A stretch of DNA of 64,000 nt from JAJEAO01 sp963667635 (GTDB taxonomy: Bacteria > Acidobacteriota > Vicinamibacteria > Marinacidobacterales > Marinacidobacteraceae). The notes beneath the pieces were generated by a model. That model made no database searches. It saw only the letters and a list, made by a program, of their open reading frames with translations, and was not told the DNA's origin. The stretch spans positions 3,782,001-3,846,000 of the forward strand of contig OZ246946.1 in NCBI GenBank assembly GCA_965232015.1, given 5' to 3'. Positions 24,958-34,572 of the stretch are shown in pieces. Every line of letters begins with the position of its first letter. Positions within the stretch are counted from its first letter, which is position 1. The translations under genes and the position numbers were made by a program.

Positions 24958-26196
24958 ATGGCATCTCCTCTCCTTCCCCGCCTGGCTCTCGGAAGGGTTC
25001 GGAAGGCGCTCCGGGAGGCGCCGGTCGTTGTGCTCAGCGGCCCCCGCGGATGCGGAAAGACGACGCTGGCGCGCGACCTGATTCCGGGACCCCCGCGGCG
25101 TTATCTGGCGCTGGAAGGGGAGGGGGCCGAGGACGCCGCCAGCCAGGCTCTCGAGGCCGATGGGCCGCTCACTCTCGACCGCCTCGAGCGGACGCCGCGC
25201 CTCCTCGCCCGGGTCTTCCGCGGGAACGGCCGGAAACCCCGCGTCGGCCGCTGCCTGCTCCTTTCTTCCGTCCTCCCCGGGGCCTGGTCGCGGATGCCGG
25301 CGCCGAATCCCCGGTGGAGCCGAACCGTGCGGTTGTGGCCGATGACGCGAGGCGAGCGCGAGGGCGTCGGAGGGCGGTGGAGCGAGCTGGTGGCCGCCCG
25401 GGATCGGGACTGGACGGAGGTCCTGGCAGGCGATCGGTTCGCGCCGGGGCGTCCGCTGTGGCCGTTCGCTCGGGACCTGCCGGACTGGACCGGGCTCGCC
25501 CGGCGCGGAGGCCTCCCCGGGATGGGACGACGCCGGCGGGCGCAGGAGCGGAAGCGCTGGTTCCGCGACTACGCCGCCCGGTTCCGGGAGCGCGAGCTGG
25601 CGCGTCTCTCGCCGGTGAAGTCCGGGCCGGCCTTCGCGCGGCTCATGGGGGCGGCCGCACTTCGCGTCGGCCAGGTCGTCAACCAGACGGCGCTCGGGCG
25701 CGCGGTCCGGATGCCGCAGCCGACCGTGAGGCGTCATCTGCGGCTTCTGGAAGCAGCGGGGCTCCTCGTGACGCTCCCGGCGCTGCGGGAGCGCGGGCGG
25801 AAACGGCTCATCAAGTCGCCGCGCGGCTACTGGAGCGACACCGGGTTGGCGCTCCATCTCGCCGGCCATCCCCCTCCGGGGAGGCGCCACCTGCGGAACC
25901 TGATCTTCACCGATCTGCTCGCATGGCGGGATTCCGCCGGGCGCGCGATCGGCCTCTTCCACTGGCGCACCACGACCGACGCCGAAGTGGACTTCGTGCT
26001 CGACACCCCGTCCGGCCTCGCGCCGATCGCGGTGACGACCCGGGCGTCCCCCGACGCGCGGAGTCTCGCCCACCTGCGGGCGTTTCGCCGCGAGTACCCG
26101 GGCCGGGCCCGCGCCGGACTCGTGCTCCATGCCGGCGCGGAGACCGGGTGGGCGACCGAGGGCATCCTTTCGACGCCGTGGTGGCGGATCCTCTGA
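24958..26196 (+). CDS. Degenerate AAA_14/DUF4143-type ATPase
   Basis: 412 residues. A good Walker A (LSGPRGCGKTTLARDL, about 27-42) is followed by a damaged remainder. Where relatives have a D-E-x-Q Walker B (as the gene at 37.4 kb does), this one reads LTLDRLERTPRLLARVF, so the catalytic Glu is Arg. The sensor region (RCLLLSSVLPGAWSRM) is altered. The C-terminal domain has a winged-helix part (MPQPTVRRHLRLLEAAGLLV) and the nuclease-like core WRTTTDAEVDFVLDTPSG, but the usual E-V-K ending is AVTTR, without Lys. It may bind but not hydrolyse ATP. The frame could extend to ATG 24877 inside glcF, which is less likely. Confidence 0.75.
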   Translation: MASPLLPRLALGRVRKALREAPVVVLSGPRGCGKTTLARDLIPGPPRRYLALEGEGAEDAASQALEADGPLTLDRLERTPRLLARVFRGNGRKPRVGRCLLLSSVLPGAWSRMPAPNPRWSRTVRLWPMTRGEREGVGGRWSELVAARDRDWTEVLAGDRFAPGRPLWPFARDLPDWTGLARRGGLPGMGRRRRAQERKRWFRDYAARFRERELARLSPVKSGPAFARLMGAAALRVGQVVNQTALGRAVRMPQPTVRRHLRLLEAAGLLVTLPALRERGRKRLIKSPRGYWSDTGLALHLAGHPPPGRRHLRNLIFTDLLAWRDSAGRAIGLFHWRTTTDAEVDFVLDTPSGLAPIAVTTRASPDARSLAHLRAFRREYPGRARAGLVLHAGAETGWATEGILSTPWWRIL

Positions 26197-26207
26197 GCGA
26201 TTCCCGG

Positions 26208-26222
26208 GGAGCGCTCCATACT
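26208..26222 (+). promoter_or_regulatory. Short repeat arm plus -10-like box before the asparaginase gene
   Basis: GGAGCGCTCCATACT combines the arm of the dispersed repeat (GCGCTCCATA) with a -10-like CATACT at 26217-26222, 9 bases before the ATG. The repeat may supply the promoter. Confidence 0.35.
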
Positions 26223-26231
26223 AGGCGCGCC

Positions 26232-27269
26232 ATGTGCTCCTTCTCCCGCCTCCGCTCCCTTCGCGCCCTCGCGCTCGTCGCGGCGATGGCGCCCGCCGCC
26301 GCCGTCGCCCAGCCGCGGCCCGAAGTCCACCTCGTCGGAACCGGGGGCACGATCTCCGGAGGCGCCGCCGGCCCCCTGAACGCGGCCGATCTGCGGGCCG
26401 CGCTCCCCGGCCTCGACGAGGTGGCGACCGTCACCACCGAGGACTACGTGCGGATCGGCAGCTCGCGGATGACGCCGGAGGTCCAGCTCGGCCTCGCGCA
26501 GCGGGTCGCGGAGGTGTTCGCCGAACGGCCTTCGCTCGCCGGGGTCGTGGTCACCCACGGCACCGACTCGCTGGAGGAGACCGCCTTCCTGCTCGACCTG
26601 CTGCTGCCCGCCGGCCGGCCGGTGGTCTTCGCCGCCGCCCAGCGGCCGCCGCGGTTCGAGGACACCGACGGGCCGCGGAACCTCCTCGACGCCATCCGCG
26701 TCGCGTCGTCTCCGCGAGCCCGGGATCTGGGTGTCCTCGTCTGCCTCAACTCGCAGATCCACGCCGCCCGGGAAGTCGAAAAGACCCACTCGATCGCGCT
26801 CCACGCCTTCGCTTCCCCCGATACCGGCCCGATCGGCCTCGTGGACGACGGCGAGGTCTGGCTGTTCTCGTCGCCCCTCCGGCGGGTGCACCTGCCCGCC
26901 GCCGCGGTGGAGCCCCGGGTGGAGCTGGTGCGGCTCACCGCCGGGGGCGGGGCGGCGTCCATCCGCGGCGCGATTTCGGAGGGCGCCCGCGGGCTGGTGG
27001 TGGAGACGTTCGGACGCGGCAACGCGCCGCCCCCGGCGATGGAGGCGGTCGAAGCCGCGCTGGCGGCCGGAGCGGTCGTGGTCTTCACCACCCGCACCGG
27101 CGCGGGCCGGGTGGCGCTGCCGGATCCGGTGCTGGGGGCGGGCGTGATCTCCGGGGAGGATCTGGACGGGCTGAAGGCGCGGATGCTGCTCGTCGCCGCG
27201 CTCGGGGCCGGGCGTTCGCCGGAGGAGATCGCCGCCGCGTTCCGGACGCTCGCGGGCGGACCGGGATAG
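26232..27269 (+). CDS. Type II (periplasmic) L-asparaginase
   Basis: 345 residues from ATG 26232 with a signal peptide (ALALVAAMAPAAAVAQ). Both catalytic threonine motifs are intact: HLVGTGGTISGG and VVVTHGTDSLEETAFLLDL. AAQRPPRFEDTDGPRNLLDA and VCLNSQIHAAREVEKTH follow, as in periplasmic asparaginases. It hydrolyses L-asparagine, and perhaps glutamine, to the acid and ammonia. The product stands alone between a degenerate ATPase and a convergent quinone reductase. Confidence 0.93.
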   Translation: MCSFSRLRSLRALALVAAMAPAAAVAQPRPEVHLVGTGGTISGGAAGPLNAADLRAALPGLDEVATVTTEDYVRIGSSRMTPEVQLGLAQRVAEVFAERPSLAGVVVTHGTDSLEETAFLLDLLLPAGRPVVFAAAQRPPRFEDTDGPRNLLDAIRVASSPRARDLGVLVCLNSQIHAAREVEKTHSIALHAFASPDTGPIGLVDDGEVWLFSSPLRRVHLPAAAVEPRVELVRLTAGGGAASIRGAISEGARGLVVETFGRGNAPPPAMEAVEAALAAGAVVVFTTRTGAGRVALPDPVLGAGVISGEDLDGLKARMLLVAALGAGRSPEEIAAAFRTLAGGPG

Positions 27270-27273
27270 GGCC

Positions 27274-27364
27274 TAACAGCCTGTGGACAAAGTCACGCGG
27301 CCCGGTTCTCCCGGTAGGGGCTCGAGCGGCGATGCCCAGTTCTCCCGGCCTTATCCACAGGCTG

Positions 27365-27367
<3 letters not shown>
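27274..27367. repeat. 94-bp inverted-repeat element with DnaA-box-like ends
   Basis: TAACAGCCTGTGGA (27274-27287) and its exact inverse TCCACAGGCTGTTA (27354-27367) enclose 66 bases. The right arm overlaps a perfect DnaA box TTATCCACA (27351-27359); the left arm gives the near-match TTGTCCACA on the minus strand (27290-27282). The right end includes the stop codon of the quinone reductase. It could be a MITE-like element or a bidirectional terminator. Confidence 0.7.
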
Positions 27368-28333
<966 letters not shown>

Positions 28334-28347
28334 GGGCCGGATCGTAG

Positions 28348-28431
28348 TATGGAGCGCCGCTCTCCGGGGCGGCGCGCTGGCCAGAGGGTGCTTTCCCTGA
28401 CCCCTGCCGGTCTGGAGACCGGCGCTCCATA
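28348..28431. repeat. Dispersed palindromic repeat doublet at 28.35-28.43 kb
   Basis: TATGGAGCGCC at 28348-28358 and its inverse GGCGCTCCATA at 28421-28431 close an 84-bp element. Its right 26 bases are the exact inverse of 16655-16680. A further arm GGCGCTCCATG (28452-28462) supplies the ATG of uvrC. It lies between divergent quinone reductase and uvrC. Confidence 0.85.
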
Positions 28432-28459
28432 CCCGCGCCGTTCCGGAGAGGGGCGCTCC

Positions 28460-30349
28460 ATGACCGCCGCGCCGACCAACGCCGAGCCCGCGCCCGGGCT
28501 GAATGCCCGGATCGCCCGGCTTCCCGAGACCCCCGGCGTCTATCTGTTCCAGTCGGCCGGGGGGGAGACGCTCTACGTGGGCAAGGCGGCCTCGATCCGG
28601 GCCCGGGTTCAGTCGCACTTCCGCACCACGCCCGTGGACGCGCGGCGGAGCGGCCTGCTGTCGCGGGTCGCCGACATCGAGGTCGTCGTCACCGACTCGG
28701 CGCGGGAGGCGCTGCTTCTCGAGAACAACCTGATCAAGACGCGGCAACCCCGCTACAACGTCCTCCTGCGGGACGACAAGAACCCGCCGCTGGTGCGGCT
28801 CACACTGAACGAGAAGTACCCGCGGGTCCACATCGTCCGGGGCGCAGGAAACGATGGAGCGGTGTACGCCGGTCCGTGGTTCCCGGCCAGCCTCGCCCGT
28901 CGGAGCATGGGCCTCACCCACCGGCTGTTCGGGATCCGCAACTGCCGCGAGCAGTTGAACGGCCGGCGGCCCCGTCCCTGTCTCCAGTACCAGATCAAGC
29001 GCTGCATCGCCCCCTGCGTCGAGACGGTCTGCTCGGCTGACGAGTACCGCCGCGCCGCCGAGGCCGCGAAGCTGTTCCTGCTCGGGCGGACCGGGGAGCT
29101 GACCTCGTCGCTCTCCCGCCGGATGCGCGCCGAGGCCGACGCCGAGAACTTCGAGGAGGCGGCCCGCCTCCGGGACAGCCTGCGTCTCCTCGCCGAGCTG
29201 AACGATCGGCAGAAGGTGGCCGCGACCGACGGGCGGGCGCTCGACGTCTTCGGGCTCCATCGGGAGGGGGACCGGGCCCACCTCGCGGTGTTCGTGGTGC
29301 GCGGCGGCAAGGTCGTGGACCGGGACGGATTCCCGCTTCGGGACCTGCCGCCCCTCGACGACGCCGGGCTCCTCGAGGCCGCGCTGCTGCGCTTTTACGA
29401 CCTCGGGCGCGAGGTGCCGCCCCGAATCGAGCTTCCGCGCGACCTCCCGGAGCGGGATCTCGTCTCCGAGTGGCTGGGAGAGAAACGGGGCAGCCGGGTG
29501 GAGGTCCATGTTCCGGTCCGGGGCGCGCGCCGCCGGCTGGTGGAGCTCGTCGCCAGGAACGCCCGGATCGCCTTCGAACTCGACTTCACCGACGCCGGGA
29601 AGATGGCGGCTCGCCGGGTTGCGGCGCTTCGCGAGGCGCTCGATCTCGCCGACGAGCCCCGCCGTATCGAGGCCTTCGACATCTCGAATCTCGGCGGCCG
29701 GGAAGTCGTCGCTTCGCTCGTCGTGATCGAGCGGGGCGAGCCGCTGCCTTCGGCCTACCGGCGTTTCCGGATCCGGAGCCTCTCGGGAAAACCCGACGAC
29801 TACCGCGCGATGCGCGAGGTCGTGCTGCGACGCTACCGCCGCGTCCTCACCGAAGGGGGGGAACTCCCCGATCTGGTGCTCGTGGACGGCGGACCGGGTC
29901 AGCTTGGCTCGGCCGCCTCCGCGCTCCACGATCTCGGCCTGAGCCACGTCCCGCATGCCGGGCTGGCGAAACGGGAGGAAGAGATCTACCTTCCCGGCGC
30001 GCCCGAGCCGCTGCGCCTGCCCCGCACTTCGCCGGCGCTCCAGCTTCTCCAGCGCGCCCGCGACGAGGCCCACCGCTTCGCCCTCGCCTACCACCGCCGC
30101 ACCCGCAAGGCCGCGACCCTCCGGTCCGCGCTCGACGCCGTACCCGGCATCGGACCGCGCCGCCGGGCGGCGCTGCTGAGCCGGTTCGGCAGCCTGCGCG
30201 GGGTGGCGCGGGCCTCGGAGCCCGATCTCGCCGCGGTCGTCGGGCCGGCGCTGGCCCGTCGGCTCCACGTCCGGTTCCACCGGGACGCCCCGGCGAAGGA
30301 CCCGGCGCCGGCCGGGAATCCGGCCCCTGAGCCACCGCCCGGCCCGTAG
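28460..30349 (+). CDS. uvrC: Excinuclease ABC subunit C
   Basis: 629 residues. GIY-YIG domain: LPETPGVYLFQSAGG, ETLYVGKAASIRARVQSHF. Then a cysteine-containing linker (RPCLQYQIKRCIAPCVETVC), the UvrB-binding segment DAENFEEAARLRDSLRLL, the RNase H-like C-terminal nuclease (DISNLGG, LVLVDGGPGQL) and a helix-hairpin-helix end (LDAVPGIGPRRRAALLSRFG). UvrC makes both incisions in nucleotide excision repair with UvrA and UvrB. uvrA is 17 kb away on the same strand. The start codon lies within a repeat arm. Confidence 0.97.
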   Translation: MTAAPTNAEPAPGLNARIARLPETPGVYLFQSAGGETLYVGKAASIRARVQSHFRTTPVDARRSGLLSRVADIEVVVTDSAREALLLENNLIKTRQPRYNVLLRDDKNPPLVRLTLNEKYPRVHIVRGAGNDGAVYAGPWFPASLARRSMGLTHRLFGIRNCREQLNGRRPRPCLQYQIKRCIAPCVETVCSADEYRRAAEAAKLFLLGRTGELTSSLSRRMRAEADAENFEEAARLRDSLRLLAELNDRQKVAATDGRALDVFGLHREGDRAHLAVFVVRGGKVVDRDGFPLRDLPPLDDAGLLEAALLRFYDLGREVPPRIELPRDLPERDLVSEWLGEKRGSRVEVHVPVRGARRRLVELVARNARIAFELDFTDAGKMAARRVAALREALDLADEPRRIEAFDISNLGGREVVASLVVIERGEPLPSAYRRFRIRSLSGKPDDYRAMREVVLRRYRRVLTEGGELPDLVLVDGGPGQLGSAASALHDLGLSHVPHAGLAKREEEIYLPGAPEPLRLPRTSPALQLLQRARDEAHRFALAYHRRTRKAATLRSALDAVPGIGPRRRAALLSRFGSLRGVARASEPDLAAVVGPALARRLHVRFHRDAPAKDPAPAGNPAPEPPPGP

Positions 30350-30364
30350 AATCGCCGCGCTCCG

Positions 30365-31453
30365 ATGCCCAGCACGAATCCGCCCTCCGGGAGCGAACCG
30401 CCGCCGCGCGATCGCCGCCCCCGGCTTCTGTCCGGGATGCGGCCGACTGGTTCCTCCCACCTCGGCCACCTCGTGGGCGCCTACCGCAACTGGGTGGCCA
30501 TGCAGGACGAGTTCGACGCGTTCTACTGCGTGGTGGACTGGCATGCGCTGACCACCGACTACCGGGACACCTCCGACCTCCGCCGCAACACCCTCGATAT
30601 CGCCACCGACTGGCTCGCCGTCGGACTCGACCCGTCCCGCTGCACCCTGTTCGTGCAGTCGCAGGTTCCCGAGCACGCCGAGCTCCACCTGCTGCTCTCC
30701 ATGGTCGTTCCGCTCGGGTGGCTGGAGCGGGTGCCCACCTACAAGGACCTGCTCCGCGAGCTGCGGGAGCGCGATCTGCACACCTACGGCTTCCTCGGGT
30801 ATCCGGTCCTCCAGGCGGCTGACATCCTCATCTACGACGCGGCGGTCGTGCCGGTGGGGGAGGATCAGAGTCCCCACATCGAGCTGACCCGCGAGATCGC
30901 CCGTCGCTTCAACGGGATCTTCGGACCGGTGCTGAGCGAGCCCGCCGTCCGGCTGACCGCGTCGCCCCGGCTGCCCGGCACCGACGGCCGGAAGATGTCC
31001 AAGAGCTTCGGCAACACGATCGGCCTCGCCGAAGACGAAAAAACGGTCCGGTCGAAGCTCAGGACGATGAAGACCGACCCGGCGCGGAAGCGCCTCAAGG
31101 ATCCCGGCGACCCGGCCAGGTGCCCCGTTTTCGATCTCCACCGCATCTTCTCGGACGAGGAGACCCGGTCGTGGGCGGCGGCTGGCTGCCGGAGCGCGGG
31201 GATCGGCTGCATCCAGTGCAAGGGCGCGCTGGCCGACCATCTCATCGAGGCGATCGGGCCGATCGCGGAGCGGCGGCGCGAATACGAGCGCCGACCCGAC
31301 GACGTTCTGGATGTGCTCGACGCCGGGCGGAGAGTCGCGGCGGAGGCGGCGTCGGCCACGATGGAGCGGGTTCGGGCGGCGGTCCGGCTGCCCGGCGCCG
31401 GATCGCCGGGGGGCGCCCCCCGGGTTCGTCCCGCGACGCCGGCCGCCGACTGA
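30365..31453 (+). CDS. trpS: Tryptophanyl-tRNA synthetase
   Basis: 362 residues. Class I signatures: SSHLGHLVGAYRNWV with HLGH at 32-35 and TDGRKMSKSFGNTI with KMSKS at 210-214. FLGYPVLQAADILIYDA and VGEDQSPHIELTREIARRFN are the usual tryptophan-pocket blocks. It charges tRNA-Trp. A TAGAAT box 12 bases before the ATG overlaps the uvrC stop, so trpS may have its own short-leader promoter. A disordered Gly/Ala/Pro tail of about 25 residues is added at the C-terminus. Confidence 0.96.
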   Translation: MPSTNPPSGSEPPPRDRRPRLLSGMRPTGSSHLGHLVGAYRNWVAMQDEFDAFYCVVDWHALTTDYRDTSDLRRNTLDIATDWLAVGLDPSRCTLFVQSQVPEHAELHLLLSMVVPLGWLERVPTYKDLLRELRERDLHTYGFLGYPVLQAADILIYDAAVVPVGEDQSPHIELTREIARRFNGIFGPVLSEPAVRLTASPRLPGTDGRKMSKSFGNTIGLAEDEKTVRSKLRTMKTDPARKRLKDPGDPARCPVFDLHRIFSDEETRSWAAAGCRSAGIGCIQCKGALADHLIEAIGPIAERRREYERRPDDVLDVLDAGRRVAAEAASATMERVRAAVRLPGAGSPGGAPRVRPATPAAD

Positions 31454-31473
31454 GGGATCCGGCCGGTCTCCGG

Positions 31474-32328
31474 ATGGATCCCGCGCTCTATCGGTCCGCC
31501 GCGGCGGATCCGGAAGCGGACGGCACCGCGGCGGTGGCCTGGCGGATCCGGCTCGCCCCCGGAGCCGGGGTCGAGCGGGGTTTCGACGGTCCCCTGGAGC
31601 TGCTCCTCCGGATGGCCCGGGATGGCCGCGCCGACCCGCTCCGGCTCCGCATCGCTCCTCTCACCCGGCAGTACCTCGAAGCGCTCGAGGTGATGGAGCT
31701 GCTCGATCTCGAGGTGGGGTCCGAGTTCCTCAAGCTGGCGACGGCCCTGCTCCGGATCAAGGCGCACCGGCTCGTCCCCCGGCCGGCTCCGCCCCCTTCG
31801 ACCGCCGAGGACGACCCCCTCGCCCGGCTGGAGGCGCGGCTCGCCGAATACGCCCGCTACCGCGCCGCCGCCACCCGGCTGCGGGAGAGTCTCGAAGGGC
31901 GCCGCTCGGTCTGGTCCCGGCCGCCGCTCGAGCTGCTCCCGGTCGAGGACGAAGCCGATCCGGCGTCCCCGGTGCTCGGAGCACAGGGGGCGCCGCTCGA
32001 CCTGTTCGCGGTCGTGGAGGCGTTTCGCCGGGTCGTGGCGCGGGCCCGCGCCCGGCCGGCGCCCCCGTTGCCTCGACGGACGATCCCGGTTGCGGAGCTG
32101 CAGGCGCGATTCCAGGCCGCTCTGCCCCCGGGGACCGTCCGCGACTTCGAGGAGCTGCTGCTTGACTTCATCGGGCCCCATCTCGCCGGTCCGGCCGCTC
32201 GCCCGGCGCTGGTGGCGGCCTTCCTCGCGCTGCTTGAGCTGGCTCGCCGGGGTCGGGTTTCGGTCCTCCAGAACGAGGCCTTCGGGCCCATCCGGATCGT
32301 CGGGACCGCGCCGGGGGACGCCGCATGA
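31474..32328 (+). CDS. scpA: Segregation and condensation protein A
   Basis: 284 residues from ATG 31474, 20 bases after trpS. The N-terminal kleisin part contains GFDGPLELLLRMARDGRADP, IAPLTRQYLEALEVM and EFLKLATALLRIKAHRLVPR. The C-terminus ends in a winged helix (FLALLELARRGRVSVLQNEA). ScpA bridges SMC heads and binds ScpB, whose gene overlaps by 4 bases. A longer frame upstream lies within trpS and is a shadow. Confidence 0.92.
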   Translation: MDPALYRSAAADPEADGTAAVAWRIRLAPGAGVERGFDGPLELLLRMARDGRADPLRLRIAPLTRQYLEALEVMELLDLEVGSEFLKLATALLRIKAHRLVPRPAPPPSTAEDDPLARLEARLAEYARYRAAATRLRESLEGRRSVWSRPPLELLPVEDEADPASPVLGAQGAPLDLFAVVEAFRRVVARARARPAPPLPRRTIPVAELQARFQAALPPGTVRDFEELLLDFIGPHLAGPAARPALVAAFLALLELARRGRVSVLQNEAFGPIRIVGTAPGDAA

Positions 32329-32942
32329 GGCCGGACCCGTCATCGGAGGCCGGCGGCGGCGGAGGAGGGCTCGCCGCCGGCGGGGGGGATCTCGCCGCCG
32401 CGCTGGAGGCTCTCCTGTTCTCCCACGGCGCCCCGCTGAAGCCGGCGAAGCTGGCCGAGGCGCTCGAGGTCGGGAAGGCGACGGTGGGGGAGGCTGCGGG
32501 CGAGCTGGAGGCGCGGCTGGACGCCCGACGATCGGGGCTCATGCTCGTGCGGATCGCCGGCGGGCTCCAGCTCACGACCCGGGAGGAGTGGCGTGAGCCC
32601 ATCGAACGCCTGCTCGCTCCCCGCAAGGAGGAGGCGCTGACCCAGGCGGCGCTCGAGGCGCTGTCGGTGATCGCCTACCGCCAGCCGCTCACGCTCCCGG
32701 AGCTGAACGACATCCGCGGGGTGAACTCGCAGAGCGTGGTCACCACGCTGCTTCGGCAACGACTCATCCGGACGAGGGGGCGGAAGCGGGTCGTGGGCCG
32801 CCCGCTCCTTTACGGGACGACGAAGGGGTTCCTCGAGCGATTCGGACTCGATCGCATCGAGGACCTGCCGCGGCTGGGCGAGCTCGGCGACCCCGCCGCC
32901 GGGGGCCTCGCACCGCCGTCGCCGAGCGCCGAAGCCGGTTGA
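32325..32942 (+). CDS. scpB: Segregation and condensation protein B
   Basis: 205 residues, ATG overlapping the scpA stop (ATGA). Two winged helices: ALEALLFSHGAPLKPAKLAE with GLQLTTREEW, and ALEALSVIAYRQPLTLPELN followed by IRGVNSQSVVTTLLRQRLI, the most conserved ScpB block. It completes the SMC-ScpAB condensin. Gly-rich disordered tails at both ends. Confidence 0.95.
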   Translation: MRPDPSSEAGGGGGGLAAGGGDLAAALEALLFSHGAPLKPAKLAEALEVGKATVGEAAGELEARLDARRSGLMLVRIAGGLQLTTREEWREPIERLLAPRKEEALTQAALEALSVIAYRQPLTLPELNDIRGVNSQSVVTTLLRQRLIRTRGRKRVVGRPLLYGTTKGFLERFGLDRIEDLPRLGELGDPAAGGLAPPSPSAEAG

Positions 32943-32946
32943 CCCG

Positions 32947-34467
32947 ATGGCCGCCGAACGTCTCCAGAAGCTGATCGCCCGGGCGGGGATCGCGTCGCGC
33001 CGGGGGGCCGAGCGTCTGATCTCGGAGGGGCGGGTCACCCTCGACGGGGTCGTGGTCCGCCGCCTCGGCGTGGTGGCGGATCCGGGGGAGCAGGAGATCC
33101 GGGTGGACGGGGCCCGGGTGAGCGCCCGCCGGAAGCGCCGTCGCTACCTGATCCTGAACAAGCCGACGGGAGTTCTCACCACCCGTTCCGACCCCGCCCG
33201 ACGTCCCATCGTGATGGACCTGGTGCCGCCCTCGTTCCGGTCGCTGGCTCCGGTGGGGCGGCTCGACGGGGCCAGCTCGGGACTCCTGCTTCTCACCAAT
33301 GACGGCGACCTGGCCTACCGGGTCACCCACCCCCGATTCCGGATTCCGAAGATCTATCTGGCGACGGTGCGGGGGCTCCCCGAGGACGCCGTGCTCGACC
33401 GGGCCTGTCGGGGAATCCGGGTGGACCGTCAGCGGCTCCGGCTGGACGCCGCGCAGGTGATCGCCCGCTTCCCGCACCGGGCCGAAGGACGCCGCCGCAC
33501 CCGGCTGCGGATCCGATTGCTGGGGGGCCGGAACCGGGAGATCCGACGGCTGTTGAGCGTGCTGGGCCACCCCGTTCTCGAACTCCACCGCACCGGCGTC
33601 GGGAACCTCATGGACACCGGCCTGCGCCCCGGCCAATGGAGGAAGCTGACGCCGGCGGAGGTTCTGGAGCTGCGCCGCCTGGTGGGGCTGGAAAGCGCCC
33701 CGGTCCGCCGCTCTCCCCTTTCCGCGCCACCCCCGCCGCGCGGGGAACCGCGAGTCGGGGCTCCGTCCGAGGGTTCCGGGACCCCTGCCAACCGCTCCCC
33801 GGAAACGGACGCGCCGTTCGTGGTCGCGATGGACGGCCCGGCGGGCTCCGGGAAGAGTTCGGTGGCGCGCGCGGTCGCCGGACGTTGCGGGCTCGGCTAC
33901 TTCAACACCGGGGCGTCGGTCCGGGCGGTGGCGCTCGCCGCGATGCGCCAGCGGGCCGACCTCGAGGATCCCAACGCGGTGCGTCCGTTCGCGTTCCGGG
34001 TCGTGCTCGATCCGGAAGGAGGGGTGTTCCTCGACGGGGAGGACGTCGCGGTGGCGGTCCGGGCGCCGGACGTGTCGAGGGGCGCATCCCGGGTCGCGGT
34101 TCACCCCGAGCTGCGCGAGGTGCTCGTCGAGCGGTGGCGTCAGGCGGCGGGCGGCGGCGGCGTCATGGAGGGGCGCGACATCGGGACCGTGGTTTTCCCG
34201 GACGCTCCGGTGAAGGTGTTCCTCGACGCCCGCCCCGAGGTTCGGGCGGCGCGCCGGTCCTCTGACGAGGGGGGCCGGCCGGTGGCGGCGGTGGCGACCG
34301 AACTCGAGCGTCGGGACCGCACCGATGCCGCACGGGAGGTGGCGCCGCTTCGGCAGGCGGAGGACGCCCACCGGGTGGACACCAGTGACCTGACCCTCGA
34401 GGAGACGGTGGATCGCGTCGTCGCCCTCGTCGAGGAGGCCCGCGCCCGGCGCGACGGCGCCCGGTAG
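32947..34467 (+). CDS. Fusion of RluB/RsuA-type pseudouridine synthase and cytidylate kinase
   Basis: 506 residues in one frame. Residues 1-60: S4 RNA-binding domain (LQKLIARAGIASRRGAERLI). Residues 65-245: pseudouridine synthase with catalytic Asp 107 in PVGRLDGASSGLLLLTNDG and the block GGRNREIRRLLSVLGHPVLE. Residues 250-288: Pro/Arg/Ser-rich linker. Residues 290-506: CMP kinase with P-loop DGPAGSGKSS (296-305), MEGRDIGTVVFPDAPVKVFL and RDRTDAAREVAPL. In the CMP pocket the usual D-S/T-G-A-x-Y-R is N-T-G-A-S-V-R (320-326): both the ribose-binding Asp and the Tyr are changed. Separate neighbours in many bacteria, here fused; no frameshift is needed. Sits 4 bases after scpB. Confidence 0.93.
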   Translation: MAAERLQKLIARAGIASRRGAERLISEGRVTLDGVVVRRLGVVADPGEQEIRVDGARVSARRKRRRYLILNKPTGVLTTRSDPARRPIVMDLVPPSFRSLAPVGRLDGASSGLLLLTNDGDLAYRVTHPRFRIPKIYLATVRGLPEDAVLDRACRGIRVDRQRLRLDAAQVIARFPHRAEGRRRTRLRIRLLGGRNREIRRLLSVLGHPVLELHRTGVGNLMDTGLRPGQWRKLTPAEVLELRRLVGLESAPVRRSPLSAPPPPRGEPRVGAPSEGSGTPANRSPETDAPFVVAMDGPAGSGKSSVARAVAGRCGLGYFNTGASVRAVALAAMRQRADLEDPNAVRPFAFRVVLDPEGGVFLDGEDVAVAVRAPDVSRGASRVAVHPELREVLVERWRQAAGGGGVMEGRDIGTVVFPDAPVKVFLDARPEVRAARRSSDEGGRPVAAVATELERRDRTDAAREVAPLRQAEDAHRVDTSDLTLEETVDRVVALVEEARARRDGAR

Positions 34468-34531
34468 TGTCGTATGGCCCTGCCCGGCCCCGCCCGGCAG
34501 TGTCGTATGGCCCTGCCTGCCGCGCCCGGCA
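34466..34531. repeat. Two tandem 33-bp copies after rluB-cmk
   Basis: AGTGTCGTATGGCCCTGCC occurs at 34466-34484 and 34499-34517; the rest of the unit is a similar CCCGGC-rich stretch. The first copy overlaps the last stop codon bases of the fusion gene. Confidence 0.85.
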
Positions 34532-34572
34532 GCGGCGCGCCGGCGCGCCCGCGCTCTCACCGGAGGAATCTC

